64,000 nucleotides of DNA from JAHRAW01 sp965249835 (GTDB lineage Bacteria; Pseudomonadota; Gammaproteobacteria; Arenicellales; Poriferihabitantaceae): positions 124,001 through 188,000 of the forward strand of contig CBDFMY010000002.1 of the NCBI GenBank assembly GCA_965249835.1. The letters are read 5' to 3'. The position numbers were made by a program, and so were the translations under genes. The first letter of the stretch is position 1. The number at the start of each line of letters is the position of its first letter. A model generated the notes under the pieces. That model searched no databases and was not told the DNA's origin. It saw only the letters and a list, made by a program, of their open reading frames with translations. Shown here piece after piece: positions 51,937 to 60,590 of this stretch.

Positions 51937-53040
51937 ATGTTCCAGATTTCGCCCCATACCCGCGTGCGCCACTCGCCTTATTTTGATGCGACGGTGGCGG
52001 CCGGTGTTACCAGTTTCACACCCTACAACCAAATGTTGTTGCCAACCGGCTACGGCGACCCGGAGGGAGAATACTGGCGGCTGCTGAACGGCGTCACGCA
52101 ATGGGATGTGGCGGTGCAACGACAAGTGGAATTGACCGGGCCAGACGCGGGCAAACTGGCGCAGATTCTCTCGCCGCGCGATCTTTCCGGCTGCGCTACC
52201 GAGCAGGGAAAATACATCGCCCTTTGCAATCACGCCGGCACCATTATTAATGATCCCATCGTGTTGCGGGTGGATGAAAATCGGTACTGGTTTTCCATCG
52301 CCGATTCCAACATTATTTTCTGGTCTCGCGCCATCGCCGCGGAACGCGGGCTCAATGTCGTCGTGACCGAACCCGATGTCTCACCCATGGCGGTGCAGGG
52401 TCCGAAAGCCGAGGAAGTAATCGCCTCGGTGTTCGGCGATTGGACGCGGCAACTCAAGCACTTCTGGTTTCGCCGCGCCGACATCGAAGGCATTCCGCTC
52501 ATCCTGGCCCGCTCCGGCTGGTCCAAACAAGGCGGGTTTGAGATTTATCTTATGGACGGCGCAAAAGGCTCGGCGTTGTGGAATCTCATCGACGAAGCCG
52601 GGCGACCCTGGGACATCGCCGCCGGCTGCCCCAACTCCATTGAGCGCATCGAAAGCGGCCTGCTCTCCTGGGGCGGCGACACCGATGACACCACCAACCC
52701 GTTTGAAGTGCGCCTCGGTAAATATATCGACCTGGATGTCGCGGATGATGTGGTCGGCATCAACGCGCTTCGCAAAATCCACCAGCGGGGAGTCGTGCGC
52801 CATCAACTTGGCATTCTCCTCGAAGGCGACCAACCAACCGCGCCGCATCCGGTTTGGTATGACATTCACGCGGATGGCCGCAAGGTCGGCGACATGACCT
52901 GCGGCATCTGGTCGCCACGACTCAAACGCAACATCGGCTTGGCGCTCATCGCGAGAGAAATCTCACCCGCCGACCATGTGGAAGTCATCAAACAAGACCG
53001 CTACATTCCTGCAAGTCTCGTCGAGTTGCCGTTTTTTTAA
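51937..53040 (+). CDS. dmdA: DmdA-like dimethylsulfoniopropionate demethylase (GcvT family)
   Basis: A 367-residue aminomethyltransferase-fold protein. Segments shared with DmdA are SFTPYNQMLLPT, RQVELTGPDAGKLAQILSPRDLS, EPDVSPMAVQGPKAEEV, ARSGWSKQGGFEIYL and CPNSIERIESGLLSWGGDT. DmdA moves a methyl group from DMSP to tetrahydrofolate, giving methylmercaptopropionate and 5-methyl-THF. Several DmdA clades exist and close relatives act on other methylated compounds, so the exact substrate is inferred. No dmdB/C/D genes are nearby. It stands alone between the defence genes and a repeat block. Confidence 0.82.
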   Translation: MFQISPHTRVRHSPYFDATVAAGVTSFTPYNQMLLPTGYGDPEGEYWRLLNGVTQWDVAVQRQVELTGPDAGKLAQILSPRDLSGCATEQGKYIALCNHAGTIINDPIVLRVDENRYWFSIADSNIIFWSRAIAAERGLNVVVTEPDVSPMAVQGPKAEEVIASVFGDWTRQLKHFWFRRADIEGIPLILARSGWSKQGGFEIYLMDGAKGSALWNLIDEAGRPWDIAAGCPNSIERIESGLLSWGGDTDDTTNPFEVRLGKYIDLDVADDVVGINALRKIHQRGVVRHQLGILLEGDQPTAPHPVWYDIHADGRKVGDMTCGIWSPRLKRNIGLALIAREISPADHVEVIKQDRYIPASLVELPFF

Positions 53041-54070
53041 ACACGCATTGCGCTTGCCTATTTTATTATGGCGTCGCCATGCGGTGTTGCGCTTCGTCGC
53101 TTAAATGGCGGCGGCTTTGCCGCAAATGACAGTGGTGTACGAAGGGCATTGGCGGCGGCTTACGCCGCCGAGTAACCTGTGGCTGATAGGCAAAGGTTCG
53201 CTTGCGCGTGCTCGCGCTTTGCGGGGGGGATGCCCCCCGCGCCCCCCTTTTGGCGCGGGGGAAACTTCCTGTTTCCACGCGCCAGCATGCGTCCCTGCAT
53301 GCTCTGGTGATTGGGAGAATAGAGTAAATGGCAAAACTTTAGTGGGCGTGACAACAAAAGAATCAGTATTCGCCTTTTTCTCGTTTACTTTTGGCGTCTC
53401 AAAGAAAGTCACACTTTACAATTCACCATTACCCCCCAACCCGTCATCCTCGCCGGCAGGCGGGGATGACGAATGATAGGTGATGATGAATTGAGAGGAT
53501 AAAGGCGCGTTGAGAAGCCAAAGCACATTGAGAAAAAAGTCCAGCGTTAGCCAGACTTCTTATAATCCAGACAAACATTGCGCGCCGAATTTTCGTTGTC
53601 AGGCAAGGCAAGTGCAAAAAATCGTCGGGTGCGCCATGAATCGACTGGGCGCGAGCGAAGCGAGCCCGAAGGGCGCGTATCGGGGATGATACGCGCAAAA
53701 AAGCCCGGTTTGACCGAACTCCTTATATCCAGACAAACATTGCGCGCCGCATATTTTTCGTCAGGCAAGGCAAGTGCAAAAAATCGCCGGGTGCGCCATG
53801 AATCGACTGGGCGCGAGCGAAGCGAGCCCGAAGGGCGCGTATCAGGGATGATACGCGCAAAAAAGCCCGGTTTGACCGAACTCCTTATATCCAGACAAAC
53901 ATTGCGCGCCGCATATTTTTCGTCAGGCAAGGCACACGAGGAGCGAGGGAGAGAGCAATACATTAAGTATGTGAACGACCGAGCTTTGAGACGCAACAAA
54001 GCATGGCGGAAAATAAGCAAGCACAATTGAAAAAATTTCTTCCGGCGCATCGTTCCTGATTATATTCTCC
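53041..54070. repeat. Composite repeat block between dmdA and ggt
   Basis: About 1 kb without a gene. It holds a GGCGGCTTACGCCGCC palindrome with the following segment shared with about 31943-31995. Then come the 170-bp GC-rich unit (about 53204-53372, also at 32126-32295), a CGTCATCCTCGCCGGCAGGC unit (about 53443), the GACAAAGGCGCGTTGAGA unit (about 53500), the 162-bp tandem array, and an inverted TTCACATACTTAATG unit (about 53925-54010). Open frames here are made of repeats. Confidence 0.85.
53566..53935 (+). repeat. 162-bp tandem repeat, about 2.3 copies
   Basis: The segment TCCAGACAAACATTGCGCGC occurs at 53566, 53728 and 53890, exactly 162 bases apart. Each full unit carries the GCGCCATGAATCGACTGGGC module with its hairpin. 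The third copy breaks off after AGGCAAGGCA into the inverted TTCACATACTTAATG unit. Confidence 0.9.
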
Positions 54071-54084
54071 GCTCATATGCCTGC

Positions 54085-55644
54085 TCAGGAAACCACTACG
54101 CCGATGCCATCGCGGCGCGGGTCGCCCACCGCCGACAACTCACCTCGATGATTGAGTTGCGCGACATGCACGCCGCCGAAAAACATGTTGGGCTCTTCGA
54201 ACACGCGATGCCCGGGAAAGTCCCGTGCCAGAGACCGCACCGTCGGTGCGGGGAAGTTTTGCTCCCGGTGCAAGTCGTCGGTTTCGATGTGAACTCGCGG
54301 CGCGGTGACCGCCGCTTCAATGTCCATAGCAAAATCCACCGTGTTGCAAATCACCTGCAAAATCGCGGTACGTATTCGATTGGAGCCGCCGGAACCCAGC
54401 GCGCTGACGCTCCCATCATCCGCCAGCAAAATACCGGGCGCCATCATGGATGACATGCGCTGATTGGTCTGCCAGTGATGTGCGAGATTTCCTGCGCCGG
54501 GGTTGACGTCTTCCTCTCCCAGCATGTTGTTCAACATAAAACCGAGGTCGGCCATCAACCGCCCGCAACCTTCGCCGTTGGAGACGGTCAGCGAGGCGAT
54601 GTTTGCCTGGGCATCAATGATGCTGATGTGGGTGGTTCCGCGAGAGGCGTGGGCGCGATTCAATACCAGTTCGCGGTATTGCGCCAGCAAGCCCGGCTCC
54701 AACAACGCTTCGTTTGCGCCATCGCAAAAATGTCGACTGCGTGCTTCTGAAGTCGCCCGCATGGTCTCAATCAACGCGTTGATGTGAACTTCACTGCCCC
54801 ACGCAAACGAGTTGCCGGAAAAATTCGCGTGCTTGAGTAATTCAATTCCAAAACCGATTAGCAGTCCACCGGCACTCGGCGGCGGATTGATGAGTAATCG
54901 GTGACCGTGATACGGAATTTCAAGCGGCGCGCGTCGATACACTTGATATTCTTTTAAATCTTCGCGGGTGAGACAACCGCCTTGTCGACACTGCTCAACG
55001 ATTCGAGTCGCAATTTCTCCCTGATAAAAAAGCGCATCGCCTTCGCGGGATAATGCTTCCAACACATCGGCGAGTTGCGGGTTGTAAAAAATATCTTCCG
55101 GTTGCAACAGTTTGCCCGGATGATTTGGACTTTCGAACAACGGCAATGCCGATTCGGTTCGATAAATCGGCGACACCAACTCCAGCAACCAGGATTGAAA
55201 TGGATTGACCGTTGCTCCGGCTCTTGCCAGTTCCACCGCCGGCTGGATTAATTCCCGAAGCGGCAAGGTGGCGAGATGTCGATGAACCGCAAACATCCCG
55301 CGCACCGTGCCGGGCACCGCGCAGGTACCAAAGCCGATGTGAAACTCCTGTCGCACGGCACCGAAATCCACGGTGACCGGATGAAAGTCAATGTCGTCAT
55401 TTCGGGAAGTTGCGGCGGGGTTATGCCCAGGCGTGTGCGTGAAAAAATCATACACTTGATTTTGTCCGGCACCGTTGCGGGCAAATAAAAACCCGCCACC
55501 GCCGAGGGAAGCCAGCACCGGCTCGGTTACGCAAGCGGTGAAGAATCCGCCGATGGCCGCGTCAAAGGCGTTGCCACCGGCGCGCAAAATGTCGGCGGCG
55601 GTGTTACAGGTCAGGCGATGACCGGCGGCGACGGCTCCTTTCAT
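54085..55644 (-). CDS. ggt: Gamma-glutamyltransferase family protein
   Basis: A 519-residue Ntn-hydrolase. The small-subunit N-terminal Thr is in SRGTTHISIIDA (about residue 338), where autocleavage would produce the active enzyme. AVAAGHRLTCNTAADILRAGGNAFDAA at the start and ALGSGGSNRIRTA near the end are typical. Unlike classical GGT it has no signal peptide, so it is probably cytoplasmic, and a substrate other than glutathione is possible. It follows cysK on the same strand (85-base gap), which fits a role in Cys or gamma-glutamyl peptide turnover. Confidence 0.9.
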   Translation of the reverse strand: MKGAVAAGHRLTCNTAADILRAGGNAFDAAIGGFFTACVTEPVLASLGGGGFLFARNGAGQNQVYDFFTHTPGHNPAATSRNDDIDFHPVTVDFGAVRQEFHIGFGTCAVPGTVRGMFAVHRHLATLPLRELIQPAVELARAGATVNPFQSWLLELVSPIYRTESALPLFESPNHPGKLLQPEDIFYNPQLADVLEALSREGDALFYQGEIATRIVEQCRQGGCLTREDLKEYQVYRRAPLEIPYHGHRLLINPPPSAGGLLIGFGIELLKHANFSGNSFAWGSEVHINALIETMRATSEARSRHFCDGANEALLEPGLLAQYRELVLNRAHASRGTTHISIIDAQANIASLTVSNGEGCGRLMADLGFMLNNMLGEEDVNPGAGNLAHHWQTNQRMSSMMAPGILLADDGSVSALGSGGSNRIRTAILQVICNTVDFAMDIEAAVTAPRVHIETDDLHREQNFPAPTVRSLARDFPGHRVFEEPNMFFGGVHVAQLNHRGELSAVGDPRRDGIGVVVS

Positions 55645-55729
55645 GGATTAGCGACCGAATGTCGTGTGGTTGGTTGATTCATGGATGATTCATCGATCAA
55701 ACCATCGCCGCGAACGCGATGCGCAAAAC

Positions 55730-56641
55730 TCAATCCCAAACCTCGGTGCTCAAATACCGTTCGCCGGTGTCCGGCAAAATCGCCAGCAAGGTTTTACCCC
55801 GAAACGAAGTTCGTGCGGCGACCTCCAGCATGCCGTGGGTTGCCGCACCGCAGGAAATTCCGGCGAAGATGCCTTCCAGTTTCGCCAAATTCCGCGTGGC
55901 GTTGTATGCCTGCTCGGTGGTAACCGGAATCACTTCGTCGTAAGCACTTTGGTCGAGCGTATCGGGAATAAAACCCGGCGCGGTGCCCATAATTTTATGT
56001 TTGCAGGCGATGCCTCGACTCAAGATCGGTGAATCCGCCGGCTCGGTGGCGATGATGCGGATGGTCGGGTGTTTTTTGCGCAGGTAAATACCGAGTCCGG
56101 TGACCGTGCCGCCGGTGCCGGTGGTCAAAATCACCGCGTCCAATTCATCGCCGAAGTCATTCCAAATCTCATCGGCGGTTTGCTCGTGGGAAGCCGGGTT
56201 GGACGGGTTGTAGTGCTGACCGACAAAGAAATATCCTTTTTCTTTTTCCAAGCGTCGCGCCTCTTCAATGGCGCCGATCGTGCCTTTGTCCGCCGGCGTC
56301 AAAATCACTTCGCCGCCATATGCGCGCAAAATCTGCTTGCGTTCCTCGCTCATATCCTCAGCCATTACGAAAACCGAACGGTAGCCCTTGACCGCGGCGA
56401 CCATGGCAAGACCGATGCCGGTGTTGCCCGAAGTCGGCTCGATGATGACATCGCCCGGGCGCAGTGTGCCGTTCGCTTCGGCGTCTTCGATCATGCGCAA
56501 CGCCGGGCGATCCTTAACCGAGCCGCCGGGGTTGAAGGCTTCCAGTTTCACCCACAAGCGGCAATCCAGATTGCCGCCCAGTTGGTTTAGTTTTACCGCC
56601 GGTGTGCCGCCGATGGTTTCGAGAATGTTGTTGTATTTCAT
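55730..56641 (-). CDS. cysK: Cysteine synthase (O-acetylserine sulfhydrylase)
   Basis: This 303-residue PLP enzyme makes cysteine from O-acetylserine and sulfide. The PLP Lys is in GGSVKDRPALRM (about residue 42), the substrate loop is PTSGNTGIGLA, the phosphate loop TTGTGGTVTG, and the ending LLAILPDTGERYLST is typical of CysK/CysM. CysM-like activity is not excluded. ATG at 56641 or GTG at 56644 may start it. It pairs with ggt downstream. Confidence 0.93.
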   Translation of the reverse strand: MKYNNILETIGGTPAVKLNQLGGNLDCRLWVKLEAFNPGGSVKDRPALRMIEDAEANGTLRPGDVIIEPTSGNTGIGLAMVAAVKGYRSVFVMAEDMSEERKQILRAYGGEVILTPADKGTIGAIEEARRLEKEKGYFFVGQHYNPSNPASHEQTADEIWNDFGDELDAVILTTGTGGTVTGLGIYLRKKHPTIRIIATEPADSPILSRGIACKHKIMGTAPGFIPDTLDQSAYDEVIPVTTEQAYNATRNLAKLEGIFAGISCGAATHGMLEVAARTSFRGKTLLAILPDTGERYLSTEVWD

Positions 56642-56750
56642 CACGCGTTAGCCGTTGAACGAGGCGATAATTATGGCAGAAAATTTGCCTTTGGGTTATC
56701 AGCAAAAAATTGACTGGAGCGATTTTTCGCGTAGCCCCCGCAAAGCGGGG

Positions 56751-56774
56751 GTTTGTATCACGGATGATACAAAC
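56751..56774. repeat. Hairpin with changed arms but the same core
   Basis: GTTTGTATCA, loop CGGA, TGATACAAAC. The TATCA/TGATA core equals that of the dispersed hairpins at 12084, 53673 and 53835, while the outer five pairs have changed on both sides. It is preceded by a second hairpin, GCCCCCGCAAAGCGGGGG. Confidence 0.75.
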
Positions 56775-56929
56775 AAAACGCGCACTTCCCTGTGCACAGG
56801 GCGGGTTCAATATGGGTGGCTTTTGCTATTCTTCCTTGATTTTCCGCCCTGGTTTCCCTACAGTTTCGCTTTCACTAACCTCGCTACACGGAGACTTTTT
56901 TTAATCCGTTTCAATCGGGAGAAAATCAC

Positions 56930-57684
56930 ATGAAACCCAAAATTAGTGAATCCCAATTAAACCGTCGCCGCTTTCTGCAACAAGCCGGCATGTATCTCGC
57001 CGCCACCAGTGCAACCTGCATGGGCTGCAACACCGCCAATGCAGGCACACGAATCCGGGGCTGTGCTTTGAATGCTTTGCAGGCTGGCGAAGCCCGCATC
57101 GAACTGGATTATCCAGAAGCGTGGATTTATAAAGGCGTTTCATTACCCCTTCAACACGCAACAGGCATGAAACCTTCGAGATGGTTGGCAGACACAGTAG
57201 CAATGCATTTGCGTTAGTAACGGATATTACTGATGTCCTTGGTCGCCAGGCTGGCTACGGAGGCTCACCAGACGGCGCAGTGATTTTCGGCAAGCGGCTT
57301 GCAGATGCAATATGGAGTCAGCAGTCAGATTCAGATGACCCCTATACCTATGCAGCATTTAATGCGGTTATGGCGCATGAATATGCGCACATTGCCCAGT
57401 TTAAGTATGGGGTTGAATTTCATCCGTTAAGTTCCAAACCCACTGAATTGATGGCGGACTTCGTTGCTGGTTGGTATGTGCCGAGTTACCTTGAAATATC
57501 CGATGCCACCAGACCTATGGAATTTATTGCCAGCCTGGGTGATTACGATTTCAATTCACCACAACATCACGGCACGCCCCGAGAGCGTTTGAACGCCTAT
57601 ATCAAAGGCGCGAGGTTTTATCTGAAAAACCGGCACAGTAGTTTTGGGGATGTCTTGCAGAAGGGCTACGACTTGTATATCTAA
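56930..57684 (+). pseudogene. Frameshifted Tat-exported zinc metalloprotease-like protein
   Basis: The first frame (56930-57217) starts with a GGGAGA site and a twin-arginine signal, NRRRFLQQAGMYLAATSATC, with a lipoprotein-like Cys. The second frame, one base behind, has its first ATG at 57181 and continues VGRHSSNAFALVTDITDV, then PDGAVIFGKRLADAIW, AFNAVMAHEYAHIAQFKYG (a HExxH zinc site) and PTELMADFVAGWY (Glu ligand region). The two parts should be one protein of about 250 residues. The indel lies between about 57100 and 57215. If real, the exported protease is lost. A terminator follows directly. Confidence 0.75.
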
Positions 57685-57692
57685 TCACCAGC

Positions 57693-57714
57693 GGGGGCTG
57701 AATCGCCCCTTTTT
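57693..57714 (+). terminator. Rho-independent terminator after the metalloprotease gene
   Basis: GGGGC, loop TGAATC, GCCCC, followed by five T, 10 bases after the stop codon. Confidence 0.75.
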
Positions 57715-57744
57715 ACAACTTTTAACCATTCAATTAAGTGGGGT

Positions 57745-58304
57745 AATGATTATGACCGACATGTAGCTTGACCGCCCCCTTGGTCGTTCGGAAATCGGCC
57801 CACGGGAAGGCCGAGAGGCACAACTTGATGGTGCTGGCATCGAGCGAATACTGAAACGAAACTTGTGCCCGGGCGCGACCCCCTGGCAACGTCGCAACAG
57901 TTTCCCGAACAGGGCTTCGTACAACGTATAAGGCTTGTCCCGGTTGATGCGCGCCAGGCTGGAGCTGGACAGGCCGACGCCGCCCAAGTGATAAAGCCGA
58001 TGCGTCTGAGCACTCAGGTTGTCGACGATGTCGCGCAAGCTGTCGCGGCCGGTCACCTGCGCCATGAACAGGCCGACGAACTGCGCCCAACGCGACGCGA
58101 CACGGAACGAGCGGCCATATGATGCCGTGTGGCCAGGCTCTCGAATTCATGTCTCGGCACCCATTTGAGGATCTGCGATAAAACGGTGTTACAATGCGCC
58201 ATGGTCTGATTCTCCTATTTGATTCAATAAGTTGTAGATAAATTCATTGTATCAATTCAGGGCGAATCAGACCCTCTTTTTTGTCTGTTAATGGGACAGC
58301 AGTG
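57745..58304 (-). mobile_element. N-terminal relic of an IS4-family element
   Basis: Begins (minus strand) with the 17-bp end CACTGCTGTCCCATTAA (58304-58288), then about 85 bases of leader, then a decayed transposase from ATG 58203 (MAHCNTVLSQILKWVPRHEF). Frames must be joined at least twice: MAQVTGRDSLRDIVDNLSAQ with DKPYTLYEALFGKLLRRCQ in one frame, and YSLDASTIKLCLSAFPWADF with RTTKGAVKLHVG in another. The relic stops after KLHVG. The C-terminal relic with the matching end is at 28592-28760. The end at 58304 lies directly against an attC-like site. Confidence 0.85.
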
Positions 58305-58410
58305 AACTAATCACTCAAGCGGACGGGCTAACGCCCTTACCAAGTTTAGCAACGAAAGCCGTATTTTCTGCTAAACTACAACTCAGGTGACGCTTAACTC
58401 GCTGTTAGGC
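58305..58410 (+). repeat. attC-like recombination site 1 (5' edge cut by IS4 relic)
   Basis: The left half is CACTCAAGCGGACGGGC and the right half GACGCTTAACTCGCTGTTAGGC, ending in a perfect core GTTAGGC (58404-58410). AAGCG pairs with CGCTT as L boxes. The middle holds hairpins GGGC-TAAC-GCCC and AGTTTAGCA (58343-58351) with TGCTAAACT (58369-58377). The R'' box is missing, apparently removed by the IS4 end at 58304. Layout matches long integron attC sites. Confidence 0.65.
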
Positions 58411-58451
58411 GTGAATAACTCAATAATAGTATTTATTCAAAGGAGAAAAAT

Positions 58452-59555
58452 ATGCAAGAAGATATGCACTATTATGGCACTTATGCCATGGCAAGAGCAG
58501 CAGGATTGGAAGTTAAGCACGCAAAAGTAATCGCGTATGCCGCGCAATATGTCGATGATTCAACAGCAAATGATAGCGAACAGCACGAAGACGGTGGAAT
58601 GTTTGAAGCAACAGCGACTGCACATACAAATTCTGAAGCAATTAAAAATGCTGCGGCAGATTATGCAGAACAACGCAAAGTATGGGTACCATTTCATTTT
58701 TTCCCAGGCGGAGAAGGTAAAACACTATCTGAAAAATTAAAATGTGTAAAAGATAGTGCGCTAGCACAAGAAATGGTTAAAAATCATATTCGTCATGCGG
58801 TTGCTGTAAAAGATGAGTATGGGTTAGCGTTAATGGGTATCACGGCACATGTATATGCTGATACTTTTTCTCATTACGGATTTTCTGGCGTGAGTTCAAG
58901 AGAAAATAAAGTAGATGGACAATCGTTCGAATTAGATGTTAAAAACGAAGAAGTTAAGGCCTATATTATGGGTAAATTTACTGGGTTTTTAGAAAAATAT
59001 ACACCCAAATTTCTTATTAAAAATTACAGAAATATTGTAAGCAAAGGAGCAAGCGTTGTTACTGGTGCATTAGGGCATGGTGCAGTTGGCACCTATCCAG
59101 ATAGACCTTTCTTAAGATGGAAGTTTACTTATACAAAAAATAACCGAACTTCTGGGTGGAGGAACAATCACGACACCTTTTTAGAGGGCTGTGAAAAAAT
59201 ACACAAGGCATTTGGTGATTATGCACAGCTAACGAACTTATCTGTTAATCCTGCTGAGTTTAAAGATATTAAAACTAAAGTAAGTGAAATTTTAGCGGTA
59301 GAGGCGAATAAAGAGGACAGGATTAATGCATGGAAAAAGGCTATCAATAATGGTGGGTTATTTGAAAAATCGGATAATGAGGCGCTAGAGTATTCGCCGG
59401 ATGATTGGGAGAAGCAAACACATAATTTTGAAGCTTTAGACGGTTCACATGATATGATAAATAAAGATGTTTATCGATTCCATCAAGCAGCTATTTATCA
59501 TCGTAACTATACATTGAAGCAATTATTACCAAAGCATAGCATTATGGTTTTATAA
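58452..59555 (+). CDS. Cassette-borne DUF6765-like protein
   Basis: A 367-residue soluble protein with AT-rich codon use, unlike its neighbours. The start MQEDMHYYGTYAMARAAGLE, with IAYAAQYVDDST, and the middle GLALMGITAHVYADTFSHYGFSG resemble the DUF6765 group, which I recall as zinc-phospholipase-C-like in fold. The His/Asp-rich helices (HYYGTYA, AHVYADTFSHYG, RFHQAAIYH) could bind metal. There is no signal peptide. A strong AAAGGAGAA site precedes the ATG. It lies between two attC-like sites in the orientation expected for an integron cassette gene. Function unknown. Confidence 0.8.
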   Translation: MQEDMHYYGTYAMARAAGLEVKHAKVIAYAAQYVDDSTANDSEQHEDGGMFEATATAHTNSEAIKNAAADYAEQRKVWVPFHFFPGGEGKTLSEKLKCVKDSALAQEMVKNHIRHAVAVKDEYGLALMGITAHVYADTFSHYGFSGVSSRENKVDGQSFELDVKNEEVKAYIMGKFTGFLEKYTPKFLIKNYRNIVSKGASVVTGALGHGAVGTYPDRPFLRWKFTYTKNNRTSGWRNNHDTFLEGCEKIHKAFGDYAQLTNLSVNPAEFKDIKTKVSEILAVEANKEDRINAWKKAINNGGLFEKSDNEALEYSPDDWEKQTHNFEALDGSHDMINKDVYRFHQAAIYHRNYTLKQLLPKHSIMVL

Positions 59556-59565
59556 TTTTAAAAGC

Positions 59566-59622
59566 ACCTAACAAATCATTCCAGCCGACCGCTAACGCTA
59601 CCGTTGAGTTTTAGTGTTATGA
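59566..59622 (+). repeat. attC-like recombination site 2
   Basis: It starts with the core ACCTAAC (59566-59572, fits RYYYAAC) and ends with GTTATGA (59616-59622, fits the GTT core). CCAGC and GTTGAG pair as L boxes with one unpaired base, as attC sites do, and a small AACG-CTAC-CGTT hairpin forms the tip. Size is 57 bases, normal for short attC. The ATG of the next gene lies inside the GTTATGA core. Confidence 0.65.
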
Positions 59623-60527
59623 GCAATGAGTACATCTTCATCATAAGAGCATTCGGTCAATTTTCTGAATTGGAGATTGACCAAGAACGATTTGAGCAAT
59701 TGAAGACATCAAGGCAGATTTTGTTTCATGCGTTCGCGATAGAAGAAAAATACGAGATAATTATCCGCAACTTTCTAGAGTTGGAACGTGAGGCAACAAA
59801 TGTATCTATATCGGAAATGGTTCGTAACCATATCGAATACAAAGATTTCTTTGATGTCCGGCTGGCCTTAAATATTCGTCTTGTTAATTTGTTAACGGCA
59901 GTTCGTTTATACACAGACCAACTTTCAAGCCATATATGTTCGCGCATGCAATCTGATGAGAATGCTAAAACCGACATTAAAGAACTTTTTTCTAAAGAAT
60001 ATAAAGCATGCTTTGAATATAGGTTCATAGAGGCTTTAAGAAATCATGTTCAGCATAGAGGCCTTCCCGTACATCTAGTATCTACGAAACTAAAGTGGAC
60101 TGATCTTGATGATGGGCTGTTAGAGTATTCCTTGTGTTTTAGCACGCAAAAAAAGCACTTGCTTCTAGACGATGGCTTCAAGAATCAAGTGCTGAATGAA
60201 ATGCCCGACGCAGTTAATCTTAGAGTCGCAACAAGAATCTATATTGAAGCCATTAGTCGTATCCATAAACAAGTGAGAGATAAAATCGAAAAGAATGTCG
60301 ATTCAGCAAGGCATGTTCTAGATAAAGCAATTAGTGATTACACGGTTATCTGTACAGAAAAACCGACATGCCCATTACAAGCTTATAAACACCAAGGCAA
60401 AGAAAAAATAGATGAGTTTCCAATTCTAACAAAGTGGGATGATGTTAGAAGAGAGCTAGTCAAAAGGAATAAAGAGCTTGTTAACCTGAGAAAAAGGTAT
60501 GTCAGTAGCCAAGATCATAACAAATAG
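59619..60527 (+). CDS. Second cassette gene, soluble protein of unknown function
   Basis: A 302-residue protein from ATG at 59619, AT-rich in codon use. It is helical and charged, with no signal peptide or membrane segment. A segment EALRNHVQHRGLPVH resembles the RNxxxH-like motif seen in HEPN-type helical proteins, but this is weak. The rest (FGQFSELEIDQERFEQLK ..., NVDSARHVLDKAISDY) gives no family I recognise. The start codon sits in the attC core and the last codons (CATAACAAATAG) form the start of the next attC-like site, so the gene fills its cassette completely. Confidence 0.75.
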   Translation: MSNEYIFIIRAFGQFSELEIDQERFEQLKTSRQILFHAFAIEEKYEIIIRNFLELEREATNVSISEMVRNHIEYKDFFDVRLALNIRLVNLLTAVRLYTDQLSSHICSRMQSDENAKTDIKELFSKEYKACFEYRFIEALRNHVQHRGLPVHLVSTKLKWTDLDDGLLEYSLCFSTQKKHLLLDDGFKNQVLNEMPDAVNLRVATRIYIEAISRIHKQVRDKIEKNVDSARHVLDKAISDYTVICTEKPTCPLQAYKHQGKEKIDEFPILTKWDDVRRELVKRNKELVNLRKRYVSSQDHNK

Positions 60528-60590
60528 CTCCAGCCGACCACAAAAACCACCACCCGCGCCTCACCGCGGCTCACTTTACGCCGTCTTGGA
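60514..60590 (+). repeat. Partial attC-like site 3
   Basis: ATCATAACAAATAGCTCCAGCCGACC matches the left half of site 2 (CTAACAAATCATTCCAGCCG) closely, and CGGCTCAC about 30 bases on could pair with AGCCG. No clear GTTRRRY core follows. The right part runs into the 3' end of the restriction-modification gene, so the site is probably truncated. Confidence 0.5.

Noticed and set aside
53547..54050. Open frames with 54-residue repeats on both strands
   Set aside because: They arise because the 162-bp tandem repeat has a period divisible by three; no protein family or ribosome-binding site is seen.
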